A DNA stretch of 60,000 bases from Mesostigma viride (taxonomy: Eukaryota > Streptophyta > Mesostigmatophyceae > Mesostigmatales > Mesostigmataceae): NCBI GenBank assembly GCA_009746045.1, contig RPFO01000154.1, forward strand, positions 8,029,693 through 8,089,692. Direction: 5' to 3'. Of this stretch, positions 32,272 to 43,700 are shown one piece after another. Each line of letters opens with the position of its first letter. Positions within the stretch are counted from its first letter, which is position 1. The translations under genes were made by a program, and so were the position numbers. Under the pieces are notes generated by a model. It did not search any database, was not told where the DNA came from, and was given only the letters and a program-made list of their open reading frames with translations.

Positions 32272-34038
32272 TTACCCCCGGCTGACAGGCCTACTGTTCC
32301 CCCTCCCCCCCACATCCATTGGGACTAACCCCGAAGAAGACCCTGGCGAAAAAGCCACTGCTGGAGGGTCACGAGGGAGCGAAGAGGGTGCAGGAGCCTG
32401 ATTATCATAGGGGAACCCTGAGGGTCCTGTCTGCACAGCATTCAGCCTACTAGGGGTAGCTGAGGGAATGCGTCCTGGAGTGGGACGAATAGGAGCACGC
32501 TGAGGGGTACGAGGAGGGCGAGCATCGGGATGAGGGGGAGCACCCGAAAGGAACTTGGGGCACTCACGTTTAAGATGACCTACTTCCTTGCAATGATAGC
32601 ATGTGATATATATGAGAGACATCCAGAGCCGAAAGGTCGGTAACACAAATATCTAATTCTTCTACATAGGAGTTCTCCTCCTCAGGGGTAAGGCTAATGT
32701 TATTAATGCGGGAACGGGTAGGAAGAGAAGGGGTGGTGAAGAAATCTGCTACTCGTAAGAGATGCTGTCGCACATGCTTGAGGGGTAGATCAGTAAAACG
32801 GTAGGCAGAGAACTGGCGCTTTACTTCACGTAATAAAGGTCTACTGAGGCCTTGAAGAAAACGAGCACGTACTTCTGCGCCCGATAAATCCCTAATTCGT
32901 TCCATCTGTGCATCAAATTCTTTCATATACTCCCTAAACGGTTTAGTACCTTGCTGCAAAGTACCAAAGGCTAATCTATCCTGCCAATCTGCATCAGGAG
33001 GAACTAAATGGCTCTCTAACCGCTTAAACAATTCTGCTACTGAGTTAGGGTAGGCATGAGAGGCCAAGGATTCGCACTGAATGAGATTAGCAAGCTCAGG
33101 GGAAATACAGGTAGTATAAGATAGTGAGGGACTAAAACAGCATCAGGGAGACGCCATCTATTATGATTTTGCCACGACTCGATGTTCTGGGTAAGTAGCA
33201 TAATAAAAGTGAAAAACTGTTGAGGGGTAGACTTGACATCCAACTTGGGAAGGTTAGCAAAGAGGGGAAGAGCAGGGGGCTTAGGAGGATGGGAAGGATC
33301 AGATTTACCCATAGGACCACTGTCTTCAACTGCTACATAAGAGGGATGGAAAGAAGGAAGAGGAAAGGTTTTGGACAGGGGTCTAGAAGGGGCCACCGTT
33401 TCAGGATGGTGCCCATAGGAGAAGGGAACAGTATATTGTTCACGAAGGGAGGAGTAGGCAAAATGATCATAATTTCTGTCATCTAGAGGCATGGTGCTGA
33501 AATCACTATTAACTTCTAACTCAGCTACACGGGTAGGGACCTGGGCAGCCTCGTAGGCCGTGTCAGGGTAGGACCAAGAAGCAGGAGGATAAAATGGAAC
33601 TGCACTAGGGCGACCAGAAGGACCGACAGGGGCAGAGGTACGGCCCGTGTTATAAGCAGGGATGGAAGGCACAGGGTGAGGAGGAGGCCTAGAAGCATTG
33701 TCAGGGAGTGAGGACCTAATTGAGGGTTGAGCCAAGGTTGCAGGAGGGGCAGGGGGCTGGTTCAGGGTAAAAGAGGGGTCATCACTAAATCTGACACGTT
33801 GTTCAAAGGTAGGTGGGGTAAGAGAGGGACGACGGCGACCACCAGTAGTAGGAGAAGGAGGTGAGGTACGCAAGTTACCTTGAGGAGTGAGATGGTGCAC
33901 CGTTCAGTCCAAGGAGTCCCGTCTGTTACCACGAGTATTGTTGTTATTATTGTTATTATTATTAGTATTATTAGTATTATTAGTATTATTAGTATTATTG
34001 GTAGGTATAGGCGACATCTCTCCACCCACTGGATCCAT
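32272..34038 (-). pseudogene. Gag of the chromovirus
   Basis: The ATG at 34038 opens MDPVGGEMSPIPTNNTNN and an Asn/Thr repeat. An in-frame TGA occurs at 33906-33904. The frame continues into a Pro-rich region and, after breaks near 33060 and 32620, the capsid-like part (SHLVPPDADWQDRLAFGTLQ, ARFLQGLSRPLLREVKRQFS). The zinc knuckle CYHCKEVGHLKREC (CX2CX4HX4C) is intact. Family role: binds the element RNA and forms particles. Confidence 0.9.
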
Positions 34039-35061
34039 GTTTAATTAAAAAGAAAAAAACAATGAAAGTTGCCTTAAGAAAAGGATAGGAACCTCTAAAT
34101 TGAAACAAGGAAGGCAAAAGGAAAAACCTTGAATGTCCTAAGCAAGGAAAACAAATAGAATCAATCCTTTTTAAACACAGTATAATGGATAGGGAACCAA
34201 ACTCTAAGGTGAGAGGGGTATCTGCACTAGAAGAGGATAACACCGTAGGACGAGAAGGTGAAGGAGGTGGTGTAACAAAAACAAGATTGTCTCAAGGACG
34301 AGCATGAGGAGCAGAACGAGAATGGAGACCCAAATCTGATTCACTATGATTCAAGAGGTAGGTCTTCAGGAGCTTCCTCAAAGGACATAAATTTCTTGTA
34401 TCTAGTTACGTTGTATACACGGTTCTGAACTATCTTTCTAGCGTCGGACCAGGAAAGGAAAATGGCGGACCATTGAGGCGTAATCACTACGTAATATTTA
34501 GCTAGGCTATTATCGCTGGAAGAATGGGAAGGAGCAGTAAAAGAACGCCGCTGGCTCATGGTAACGCACCTGGTTGGTCTTGAGAAGTCACGATAGGAGA
34601 ACGAGGAGTAGGAGGCGACTTAGCTGGGTTATCTGGATCACCGAAAGTACGAGAGCGGCAATGGTCCAGCGCTCGTAGTCCTATAATCAGCGACCCAGTG
34701 AATTCTGCGGGTGCGGCCTTCTAATGAACAGCAGCACGAAGGAAAAGGTGGAGCCTACCAAGACGCTAATCGTCGCCCTATCGCCAAACCGAAACCATCC
34801 TCTATCTACGACAGTAAGCAACAATTCTCAGGAAAACAAAAAGAGGGAAAGGAGCTATCTATAAAAGGATTTTTCCGCTTCGAGCAGGTCTAACGTCTAG
34901 GCAGAGCGTGTCCCGAATCGGGCAGCACTACCCCCCCAGCTTGCAGGCGACCCGCCCATTACCTGTCAAGTAGGTGTCGTCTTCGTTTCCCTGGACGCGG
35001 AAGGGTTGATGCAAAGGCGTATGTGGCAGGGGATCGTCGTCTCGCTCTCTACCTACGAAAG

Positions 35062-35077
35062 TTCCTCCGACTCCATT
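35062..35077 (-). promoter_or_regulatory. Primer-binding site of the chromovirus
   Basis: Read on the minus strand, TGGAGTCGGAGGAAC follows the 5' LTR by one base. It would pair with a tRNA 3' end ...CTCCGACTCCA. The tRNA is not identified. Confidence 0.7.
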
Positions 35078-35629
35078 GTTATGTCCTAAACCTCTACCGC
35101 CACCTCTACCTCTACCCGGCCTAATGCTACCTAAACTAGTAAGGCCGCCTCTAGTTAAACCCCTAGCGAAAGACGAACGAGACGATCCAGATCTCAATTT
35201 ACGTATGTGCTACTATAATACGCCATAAGCCATTTACACAAACCCGTTTACTCCAGGAATAGAGGAAGGAAACACAACTACACTGCCATCCATGACCCAA
35301 GCTAATATGTGTTAATTCATTTAACACACGCCGAGTGCCAACACGAGGGGTAGAACGTGCATAAATGATCACCAACGGTCCAGCATGCTCGGGCCGACAT
35401 GGCCCTCGCCTACAGATGCACAGATGCATGCTGGTCCACTACATTCTACCCGAAGGATAAGGACCACTAATAAAGTACGCGGCGCGACGCCCAAAAGCAT
35501 CCAATGCACCACGGTACTGTTACGAGGACAACAGTGTCCCAGTACAAACTACACGTAAACCTAGGAACGACCGAGGCAAAAGACCTAATTTACGTCCGTA
35601 ACTACAACGAATTGTTACGCGACGTAACA
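35077..35629 (-). repeat. 5' LTR of the chromovirus
   Basis: 553 bp, TGTTATGTC ... GACGTAACA on the plus strand. It contains ACCACTAATAAAGTACGCGG and the same blocks as the other LTR. On the element's own strand it should carry the promoter. Confidence 0.95.
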
Positions 35630-36960
35630 GCGGGCCTCGTTGTCCGTCGGGCCAAAGTTTTCTGTCATTGCGTCTGGTCTCCAACCAGGCGAGCCATCTC
35701 TAACCGGCGTGGGTCGAGGAGGAGGGTCGCTGTCGCCCAGGATTCCGAGCAAGCGAACTCCGGTGCCTAGTGCATCGTCATCGTTTCTCTTTCCTGTTAA
35801 TACCACGCCAGGACGAGACGGGGCCCGATTAGCAGCAGATCGCCTCTCAGCAGCCAAGCTCAGACTACAACAAGATGAACAACACGCAGCGATGTATAGA
35901 AAGATGGTGGAGGAGGTGGAACAGAATGTGGGAAGACTTCGTCAGAGAATTGAGGAGGAGGAGGCAGCAATGCATGACCCTGGTTGCTGGAGTGGGGAGA
36001 GAGGCTCCTATGTAGGTTGGGTGACAGAGGGGTTTTACCTTATCATGCCGCTGCCAGTTACTACGAGGAATGAGACGCAGGATAGTGAGAGGCAGGATGA
36101 CTCCCTCGCAGACGACCTCGGTCACCTTCACCACGCCCGCCAGCGACGTCCCCGTGACCGTCACCCTGCCGCCGCATCAAGGTTCAGCTCCACAATTTCC
36201 AAAAATTGAATCTGTAGACAAGCTATCGCTTACTAATCTTACTCACCGCAGTTTCGATCATTTCTCTATACTCGATTCCAAGATGTGTTCGCTATCCATT
36301 TCGCCAACTACGTACGGCAAGTCTGAGAGCGGAAGAACGACTTTCCCTGGATCGATATCCAGAAGAAAATGGTCCGTCAGCGAATGAGCGACAGTGCAGC
36401 AGACAGGTTTGGCGAGTTTTTACGTTCCCCAGCAGGTAACACTTGCAAGGATTTACCCTCCCTCATGCTTTCTTTTCGACGCTTCTTACTTCCCCAGGAT
36501 CAGCTCCGTCTGGACCGGGATGCTTTAGCTAACTGTACACAGGCGGGTCTGACGTTACCACAATACGTGGAGACGTTTACCAACCTACTACGGGCCAAAA
36601 TCCCCCAGTGCTCTGACGCTGAGGCTCTGCACAGGTTTCTCCATGGGCTCTCCCCTCAAGTCAGGGTGGATATTGACAAGCACTTCTCCCCCTACGACGA
36701 TGTCGAGTGGAAATGGGATACAGTGTTGTCATATGCCCTCACGCTGTGTCGTGTACCACTGACTTTTCCCTCAAGTGGGAGCCCCCTGCAGGTAACCAAG
36801 CCTCCTCTGTCAAGAAGCCCCTGAACCAGCTGAATGCTATGATGGAGGAGCTCCATGCCCTGCATGGAGCAGTCCAACAATGGGGCCTACTTCACCTGTG
36901 GCCAGCCAGGGCACTTTGCACGGGATTGCCCCAAACGAGACCAGTTCTACGTACCTAGCC
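35630..36960 (+). pseudogene. Gag remnant of the older LTR retrotransposon
   Basis: Continuation of the frame started at 23641. A helical part (KLRLQQDEQHAAMYRKMVEE) is followed, after breaks near 36060 and 36370, by the capsid domain (LSFRRFLLPQDQLRLDRDAL, YVETFTNLLRAKIPQCSDAE, HRFLHGLSPQVRVDI). A zinc knuckle follows at about 36888-36930 whose first Cys is replaced by Tyr (AYFTCGQPGHFARDC). Protease and pol are absent: the sequence stops near 36960 where LINE ORF1 sequence begins. Confidence 0.8.
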
Positions 36961-37713
36961 GCGCAGTTCTACCTCACCTACCAAGCCCATGAGGGTAAGA
37001 AGCTGGTCCTTGAGCTCGTCGGCAAGGGTGGTTGACGTCTCACCTGGCTTCTGGGGGAAGCGACGCATCACCACTCAGCATACGCGGCGAGCGCGGTCGG
37101 TGGCCTCCCGTTGGTTCGCCAGGCGGAGGTCCTCAAGCTCCTAGCTGGAGTTTCGTAGCGATGGCGTCTTTGGTCGAGGCGGTCGCTGACCGCAGCAGGT
37201 CCGCGTAGGAGTGCGGCGAGAGGCTATCATCAGCCGGCCGGGTGGGCTGGGCTGCGACAGTGGCGGTCTGCGCTGCAATCGCCGGGACCTGTGCGGCCAG
37301 GGCGTCGGTTTGGGCGGTGATGGATTCTAGCTTTTCCACGAGCAGGCCGCACTTGCCCTCCACCTGATTGAGGCGAGAGACAAGTGCAGCATGCGCCTCA
37401 GATGCCTGCGCCGCGGTCTGCAGCGCCGTGAGCTGAGGTTGGAGCTTGTGGGCGACCTTGGCTTCCACATTGGAGACCCGGGCCTCCACCGTGTTGAGTG
37501 TCGTGCATGTTCAGCGAGGTCAGCTTCTCGGCCAACAGCCAGGTTACGTGCTCCTCCAGCACTACTCGGACGTCATCCTTGCAGAGGGAGGGAGCCGATG
37601 TGGCTGCCGGCTGCGCAGGCCGGGCTGGGTTGCAGAGCTTAGCGACGAGGTCGCGTTCAGTTAGCTGGAAAAAGCTGAAGAGGATGGCGAGGCGATTAAT
37701 CCCAATTAATTAA
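36961..37713 (-). pseudogene. LINE ORF1-like remnant (coiled-coil type)
   Basis: It starts with LTERDLVAKLCNPARPAQ and WLLAEKLTSLNMHDT. After a frame shift near 37495 it runs into a long helical stretch (ARVSNVEAKVAHKLQPQLTA, LVSRLNQVEGKCGLLVEKLE). A last part (PQKPGETSTTLADELKDQLL) aligns with the ORF1 protein at 38193-39233. It is a different subfamily from that copy. Confidence 0.65.
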
Positions 37714-37728
37714 TTAATTAATGAAAAT

Positions 37729-37751
37729 CATAGCTCCGTTGGGAGCATATG
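37729..37751 (-). repeat. 3' hairpin of the ORF1-only element
   Basis: On the minus strand: CATA, bulged T, GCTCC, loop CAAC, GGAGC, TATG. It is followed by a TTAA tail. Same upper stem, loop and bulge side as the LINE copy A hairpin. Confidence 0.75.
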
Positions 37752-38192
37752 TAACACATAGCCCTGAGAAAGGGGCATCTATGGGTTTGTAATACAATCA
37801 GGGCGACAACCTGCAGGTGGAGGATGTACAACTATCACCTGCTCTGGGTGCACAAGGTGCACCTGCACCGCCATGATGGTTCATGCCTCCTAAACATGCG
37901 CACCCAGCTAGGGCGGCTTGAGGAGAGGGCCTAGAAGGCCTGCATGACATATGGGGTGGAAGGTATGTGGCTAGGCTATAGCTAATGTACACATGGCATC
38001 TCAGCAGAGAGTAACTCCCTGCATAGGCATAGCATGGCTCAATTCTTAATGCATCATCCATGGGAGGTCCCATTGTAGGCAGGGCGTGGCTAAATACTGA
38101 AAGCATCATCCATCGGGGCCATTGTGGGCGCACATGCGCGTGGGCCACATGCAAAGGCTAAGCCTGTCTAATCTACACTACTGGTATGTTCC

Positions 38193-39496
38193 CTAGTCTG
38201 AGGTGGCAGGAGGGGCCTGCCAGGGCTTGTGGTCAACGTGGATGACCGCCCCCCTCCAGTATACCGGCTTCCCCCCTGCGCGCTGCCGGAGCTGAAGGTA
38301 GGTCGGCCATAGCTCGCGTCGCCGCTGTTGCTGGGCGAGGGTCAAGTCGTCGTCCAGCGTGAAGCGAGTCTCCGAGAGCTTCTTGCGGCATTTAAGGAAC
38401 GCCAGCTTGTCCGCCATGTACTTAAAGGTGAGGAGCACAGGTGCCGGGCCAGCCTTACCCAGCGCGCGGGGAATGCGGACAGCCGACATGTCCAGCTCAC
38501 CAGTGAGTTGCATGGGGGCAAGAATGGCGCGCTTAAATGCCTCAAGGAGGCTCGTGGAGGTCTCACCTGCCGGCTGGTCGAAGTGCTTGACGATGACATT
38601 GTGGCTGCGCTTGTCGAGCTCGGCCGCCTCGCGGAGGTCGAGGGCTTGTTGCTTGAGTTGTGCCGTGATGGTGGAGGTGGTGGAGGTGGTGTGCTGCAAG
38701 TCCGCCCAGGTGGAGGGAGCATCGCCGGCCGGGCCAGCAGGCGCCGGCTGGGCGGCGATGTCCTTCACCGCCTGGGCGGTGAGGCCGGCGGTGTCATGCA
38801 AGCACTCAAGGGCGGTGGCGGTCCGGGCTTGGAGGCGTTGGTCGAGGTCGAGGAGCTGGGCTTTGATGTCGGCAGTGGAGGCGGAAATGGCAGTGGAGGT
38901 GGAGGCGGCGGCGGTGGAAATGTGAGGAAGTTCAGTAGCCAGCGTGCCACCGATTGCTGCAACGTCGGCAGCAAGGGGGGTCACGTGCTGCTGAAAGGCT
39001 TCCGCGAGGATGGAACGAAGTGTGGGGGCGGAGATGGATAGAGCCCAGATCTCGCCGTCGGAGCGCTGGAGAAGGGAGTTGAGGATGGCGTGCTGGAGTT
39101 CGGGGCGGGTGCACCCGGGCAGCAGGGTGAGGTGGAGCCAGCGGCGGCCGTCCGGGAGCGGAGGAGGCAATTGTTGTCGTGGAGATGGAGGCACAGGTCG
39201 TAAAGCGAAGCGTAGTCCCCGAAGAAGATGCATCGCAGAGCATCGGTCGGAGACGGGTTGGCCCAGTCGTAATCTTCGACCTTGAAAGGCCGGGCCCGAA
39301 AGCTCGGTTCTGAGGGGCGTGAAGACCCTCCTGTTTTGTCGGCTGAGCGGGTGCGCTTGGGGTCAGGCGAGGCAGATGGCGAGGCGTTAAGCCCGGGAGG
39401 TTGCTGGACGACCACCAGTGCACGACTAGTGTCACCGCTGCCTGCCGGACGTACCTGATGGCGAAGCTGCAGCCTGAGCTGCAGACGTATTTTCAT
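38193..39496 (-). pseudogene. LINE ORF1 protein, one frame break
   Basis: About 430 residues in two frames joined near 39170. The first part has a basic N-terminus and FKVEDYDWANPSPTDALRCI. The second (39233-38193 frame) has an Ala/Thr-rich helical region (about 95-150 of that frame). An RRM-like L1-ORF1 domain follows (RSHNVIVKHFDQPAGETSTS, PAPVLLTFKYMADKLAFLKC) and then the conserved end (FTLDDDLTLAQQQRRRELWP, KPVYWRGAVIHVDH). Family role: nucleic-acid chaperone and coat of LINE RNA. Apart from the single shift it is well preserved. Confidence 0.82.
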
Positions 39497-39676
39497 TGCC
39501 GAGCGCAGCCGCCAGGCTGCGTTGCGTCGAGGCGCATTTGTTCGCCATATATTGCGTAATAGCGTCGGAAAATTATATCAGCATGTGCGTCTTAGAAAGA
39601 TAATCCCAATGGATCCGGCATTAACCCCAACGGATGGATGGATGGATGCATGGATAAACAGTTCTACTGCTCGATT

Positions 39677-40200
39677 CTATCTATCGAATGCCTGAACTAA
39701 CAAACCAAGCCGGACATGGCCATATAGCGGGTAGTGCTTAGTTCTAGCCGTCACGCCGGGCGTTCTTCCCACGGTGGGTGACGCACCTCTTCCCCACTGG
39801 GGGGGATCGTTGTCCTCTACCACCTGGGCGCAGATGACCTTGTTCTGCATCTTTTTCCATATCACGGAGAGGCCGGAGCCCCTCATGTCCTCAAGTCTAG
39901 CTGCTCCTTGAGAACGTGCGGGCAGCCCGGCGTGTCCGATCGCTGGGCCCGTCCCACGTAAGGAGCTGTGCATGCCTACCTGGCTATGCGGGCCGCAGCC
40001 CTGCTAGCTGTTGGGCCCCGCGACATGTCTAGCTGGTTGGTGCGAGCCAAGTGCCCGACTAGCTGTAATCTACGCTGTTTGATAGTGCTAGTGATAGGTG
40101 GTGTCCCCAAATACAAATCTTCTCTACGAATGCGCACTGCATATCCTACACTGAAAATGGATCTCAACATGTTACATGTTGTAGAGTCTAGATGATAGCT
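39677..40200 (-). mobile_element. LINE copy H: 3' ORF2 fragment (third group)
   Basis: It encodes the C-terminal block only: MLRSIFSVGYAVRIRREDLY, then ITSTIKQRRLQLVGHLARTN. After a shift it resumes as LSVIWKKMQNKVICAQVVED at about 39820-39880. It resembles copy I most closely. No RT palm remains. A short GGAT repeat (39640-39656) follows downstream. Confidence 0.8.
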
Positions 40201-40205
40201 AATTC

Positions 40206-40310
40206 GCGAATAAGATACCGGCAGGCTCGAGCTACCATGGTCGGATTCTCCAGATTTCTGGCCTGCACTGGTTGTCTCATTGATGGTTGTCTCGACTTGA
40301 TATGCAGCCA
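40206..40310 (+). repeat. Dispersed repeat with doubled GGTTGTCTC end
   Basis: It matches 2940-3020 from ATAAGATACCGGCAGGCTCG to ATTTCTGGCCTGCACTGG, then has two variant ends in tandem (GGTTGTCTCATTGAT and GGTTGTCTCGACTTGAT). Confidence 0.55.
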
Positions 40311-40754
40311 CACGGCTTCCGCGATCTCACACTTTTCCATGCTTGTGCCTGGTCTAGGTAAACTGTAAGTACTTGTGTGTCATGCGCATAGGCATGCCAC
40401 ACAACTACTACTTATACAATAACTACTGGTCTAGGTCATGTAACGGCATCTGCTCCCCACAGTCTCGTCTACGGTTGATTGTCTCATTTGATGAGTGAGA
40501 CAACTCTGCTCCATAAATCACAAATTTCTGCATCGACTAACCAAGCCTTGATAACCCATCGCAAAGCCCATACAAGGCTTGCCCCAGGCCCAAGCCTGCG
40601 TCCTTTGCCTAATCAGACAGACAGCCACAACACACGGGTTCCTATATAAATAGTTTAAAAACAAAATTTCAGCAATGTCAACAACAGCAGCTGTTGCCTA
40701 GCCGGATCACAGTACCAGGAGCACTGGAGTGTGCGTGTCTATCCTCATCTACAG
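40311..40754. other. Non-coding stretch downstream of the TPR-RING gene
   Basis: It includes a copy of the repeat seen at 8293 (40368-40400). Otherwise nothing is recognised. The part nearest 40754 is presumably the 3' untranslated region of the minus-strand gene. Confidence 0.5.
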
Positions 40755-43700
40755 CTATGCCCCTTCTGCAGGCTCAGCCTCCGCACTCGCTGGGTCTACC
40801 TCTGCTTCTCCCTCCGGCTCTGCCCCCATCTCCTGCGCGCCATCTTGGCCCACCACCTCCGGCTCCCCTCCCGCCTCCACCTCTGCCGCGTGTTCCTTAT
40901 GCCCCTTCCCCTCATCAGCTTCGGTGTCTGCTGGTGGACCGTCCTCCAAGGGCGGCCCTGCCTGCCCGTCTTCCCCCGCTGCCCCCTCCTGCGCATCTTC
41001 TTGGGGGCATTCGGCGTCCGCCATTGTTTCTGGCTCAACACCCGCTTGCTGCGCCTCACTAGAATCCTCTCCACCCGCTGCCTCCTCCGCCCCCCCATGC
41101 CCCTCGCCATGCGCCTTTTCCCCCTTCCCGTCCCCATTCTCTCTATCCTCCTCGCCCTCCTCTCCATCCCTCGCCCCCCCATCACCCCATACCGCCCCCT
41201 CGGCGACGGCACCGCTGGCCTCATCCCGACGGGCCGGCAGCGCGCCTTTAAAGCTGGCCTCCTGACCACCTTCATCTGCCACCCCCACACTCGCGCTCTC
41301 TGCCACCATCGTGCCGCCACCGCCATCACCATCATCCGCCTTCGCTGCCAACATTCCCCCCTGGTCCTGGTCCCTGGGATGAACCTGGCCCCTGGGCGAG
41401 CCCTGGGGGCTACCGAGCACGCGGGAGGGGGACCCGAACGCCGCCGCCGGGCTGGTGGCCTCCTCCTCCCCCTCTCGTTCGCTGCCACCTGGCTCGTGCC
41501 GGCCGCCCGCGTCCAGCACAATATCATCATCTAGCCGAGGTGGGCGCCCCAAGCGGACTGCCGCCAGTGTGGCCACCTCCTCTCCAGCACCGTCAGGTTT
41601 TGGACCCTCCTCGTTTGCATTCTCTTGAACCCGCCCCATGGCCGACCCCGACTCACCCTCTCCACGGCCCTCGCCACCGCCGCGGCTGGCAGCAGCGTGC
41701 TCTTGGGGCCCTCCCAGGGGGCTCTCCCCCCCCCACCCGGCCCCGTCCGCGGTGCCAGCGAGAACGAGGCCGACGCCGCATCCAGACCCTCCACCTCCCC
41801 TCCCGGGCTGTGCCCTCTGGGTACCGCGAATGATATGGAGGCCGAAGGGTAGCCGGACCCGTCATCACTGCTGCGGTTGCTGGCCACACTGCGCGAGTGA
41901 TGGAGGCCCGCAAAGGACAGCGAGGCGTCGGCAGCGCCGGCGCTGCTGCCCTCGTCGCCATCACGGGACACCCGGCTCGAGGGCGGCTCGCGGGCGCCGG
42001 CGCCGCCACCAGGCGATCCATGCCGTGCCTCCCCATGCGCACGTCCATGCGCATCTGCAGCCCCGCCCTCGGCTGCGGCGCCCTCGTTGGCATCCTCACG
42101 GTCCCTACGGTAGCTATCACCACCGCCACCTGCACCACCCCGCGCTGCCCTGCCACGATGCCCCTCGCCCTCGCCCTCGGGCCAACTCTCGCCCTCGCCC
42201 TCGTTCGCTGCTGCGTCGTCGCCCCCGCCCCCAACGCCATCCTCCTCCACATCCGCGTCCCCATCATGGTCGGCCGTATCCGCCTCCTCCCTCCCCCCGT
42301 GCGAGTGCCCCTGCCCGAGGGGGCTCATCCCAAGCGGGCTCGCCCCAAGAGGGCTCAGTGGGGGCAGCGCGCGCAGCGCCTTGGTCAGCTCCTCGCTGCT
42401 GAAGGTGGTGGCAAAGCTGCCGTACTCGAGCTTTGTGATGGGTGTGGAGCACACGGGGCAGGGCATCTTCTTCTGCTCGATCTCCTTGGCGCAGCTCGCG
42501 CACATGACCGAGTGGAGGCAGGGGTGGGACCGCACGCCTGCGGGCCGCGGGGGGGAGGGGGGGGGATTAGCGGTGGTGGTGGTGTGTGTGTTTAGATATT
42601 GGGTTAGTATATAGGTCCAGGGTTTGGATATACGGCGGGGACTTGGGGCGTTTTGGGATCGAGTGCATGGGAATGGGGGTGAGCGCGCGAGCTGTGAAGC
42701 GGGAATACGCCAACACAATAAACAAAAGGGTACATAAGTGATGTGGCTAAGGAATTCTTCCATGAGGACACCACCATCTCTATTAGGACACCACCATCTC
42801 TATTAGGACACTACCATCTCTATTAGGACACTACCATCTCTATTAGGACACTACCATCTCTATTAGGACACTACCATCTCTATTAGGACACTACCATCTC
42901 TATTAGGACACTACCATCTCTATAAGGACACTACCATCACTATTAGGACACTACCTTCTCTATTAGGACACTACCATCTCTATTAGGACACTACCATCTC
43001 TATTAGGACACTACCAGTCGAGCACGTCCAAGGGACAAGGAGCACAGACTTGATGTCAGGCCAGACCCGACTGCATGCATGGACGAGGAAATGGATGGAC
43101 AGGGGAAGGTAAGTGGGTACATAGCTAGTGGGTACATGGCGAGGGGGTAAAAAAGTTGATGGCATGCTACTAATAAAAGGCATGCAGTTCCTTGTACCAT
43201 ACTGTCCTCCTGCTGGGATGGCCACGATTCCCTCCCCTTCCCTCGATGCTTCTTGAGCCCTCACCCCTCTAAAAGCTACGGATGCCACCACAGTGTTCAT
43301 GCACGTTCCACCCAGCACCCCCCCGGCGGCCCCCCAGCACCCCCCAGCGGCCCCCCTGCCCCCCCCCCCCCCCCCCCCTCCCCAGCGCCCCCCTGCACAT
43401 CCCCAGCACACCCCCAGCACACCCCCAGCACCCCCCAGCACCCCCCTGCACCCCCCAGCACCCCCCAGCACGCCCCGAGCACACACCCCCAGCGCCCACC
43501 CAGCACCCACCCAGAGTCCACCCAGCGCCCACCCAGCACCCACCCATCCAGTGGTGGAGATCCCAAACCAAGCCTCCCACCCTTTTTGTCAGGCAAGGCG
43601 TTATCCTTGGCTACCAGCATCCGCCCCCTCCCCTCCCTGCGTGCCCATGCATGCCCGCAGCTGCCCACTCACCTCGCTTGTTCTCCATGCAGATGACGCA

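Larger units (their letters stand above)
23812..35629 (-). mobile_element. Complete Ty3/gypsy chromovirus
   Basis: This 11.8-kb minus-strand element has LTRs at 35077-35629 (5') and 23812-24371 (3'), and a target duplication GCGGG on both sides (23807-23811 and 35630-35634). LTR ends are TGTTA(C/T)GTC ... GACGTAACA. The gene order is gag, protease, RT, RNase H, integrase, chromodomain, then an extra ORF. Many frame breaks make it inactive as read, although the LTRs differ by only about four substitutions and several short indels. An internal 950-bp palindrome is a later insertion. Confidence 0.95.
37700..39530 (-). mobile_element. ORF1-only LINE derivative
   Basis: ORF1 (39496-38193) is followed directly by about 440 bp of 3' region. 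This includes the repeat shared with 541-690, then the hairpin at 37729-37751 and a TTAA tail (37703-37722). No RT or endonuclease lies between or beside these parts. A second, older copy at 18650-20972 has the same order. Confidence 0.75.

Noticed and set aside
40755-41639. Separate acidic-protein gene
   Set aside because: The composition continues that of the TPR-RING tail on the same strand. A frame change by a small intron or an indel is more likely than a new gene.
41638-42595. Pro/Arg-rich plus-strand frames over 230 residues
   Set aside because: They are antisense shadows of the GC-rich acidic tail of the TPR-RING gene, whose domains and splice phases fit the minus strand.
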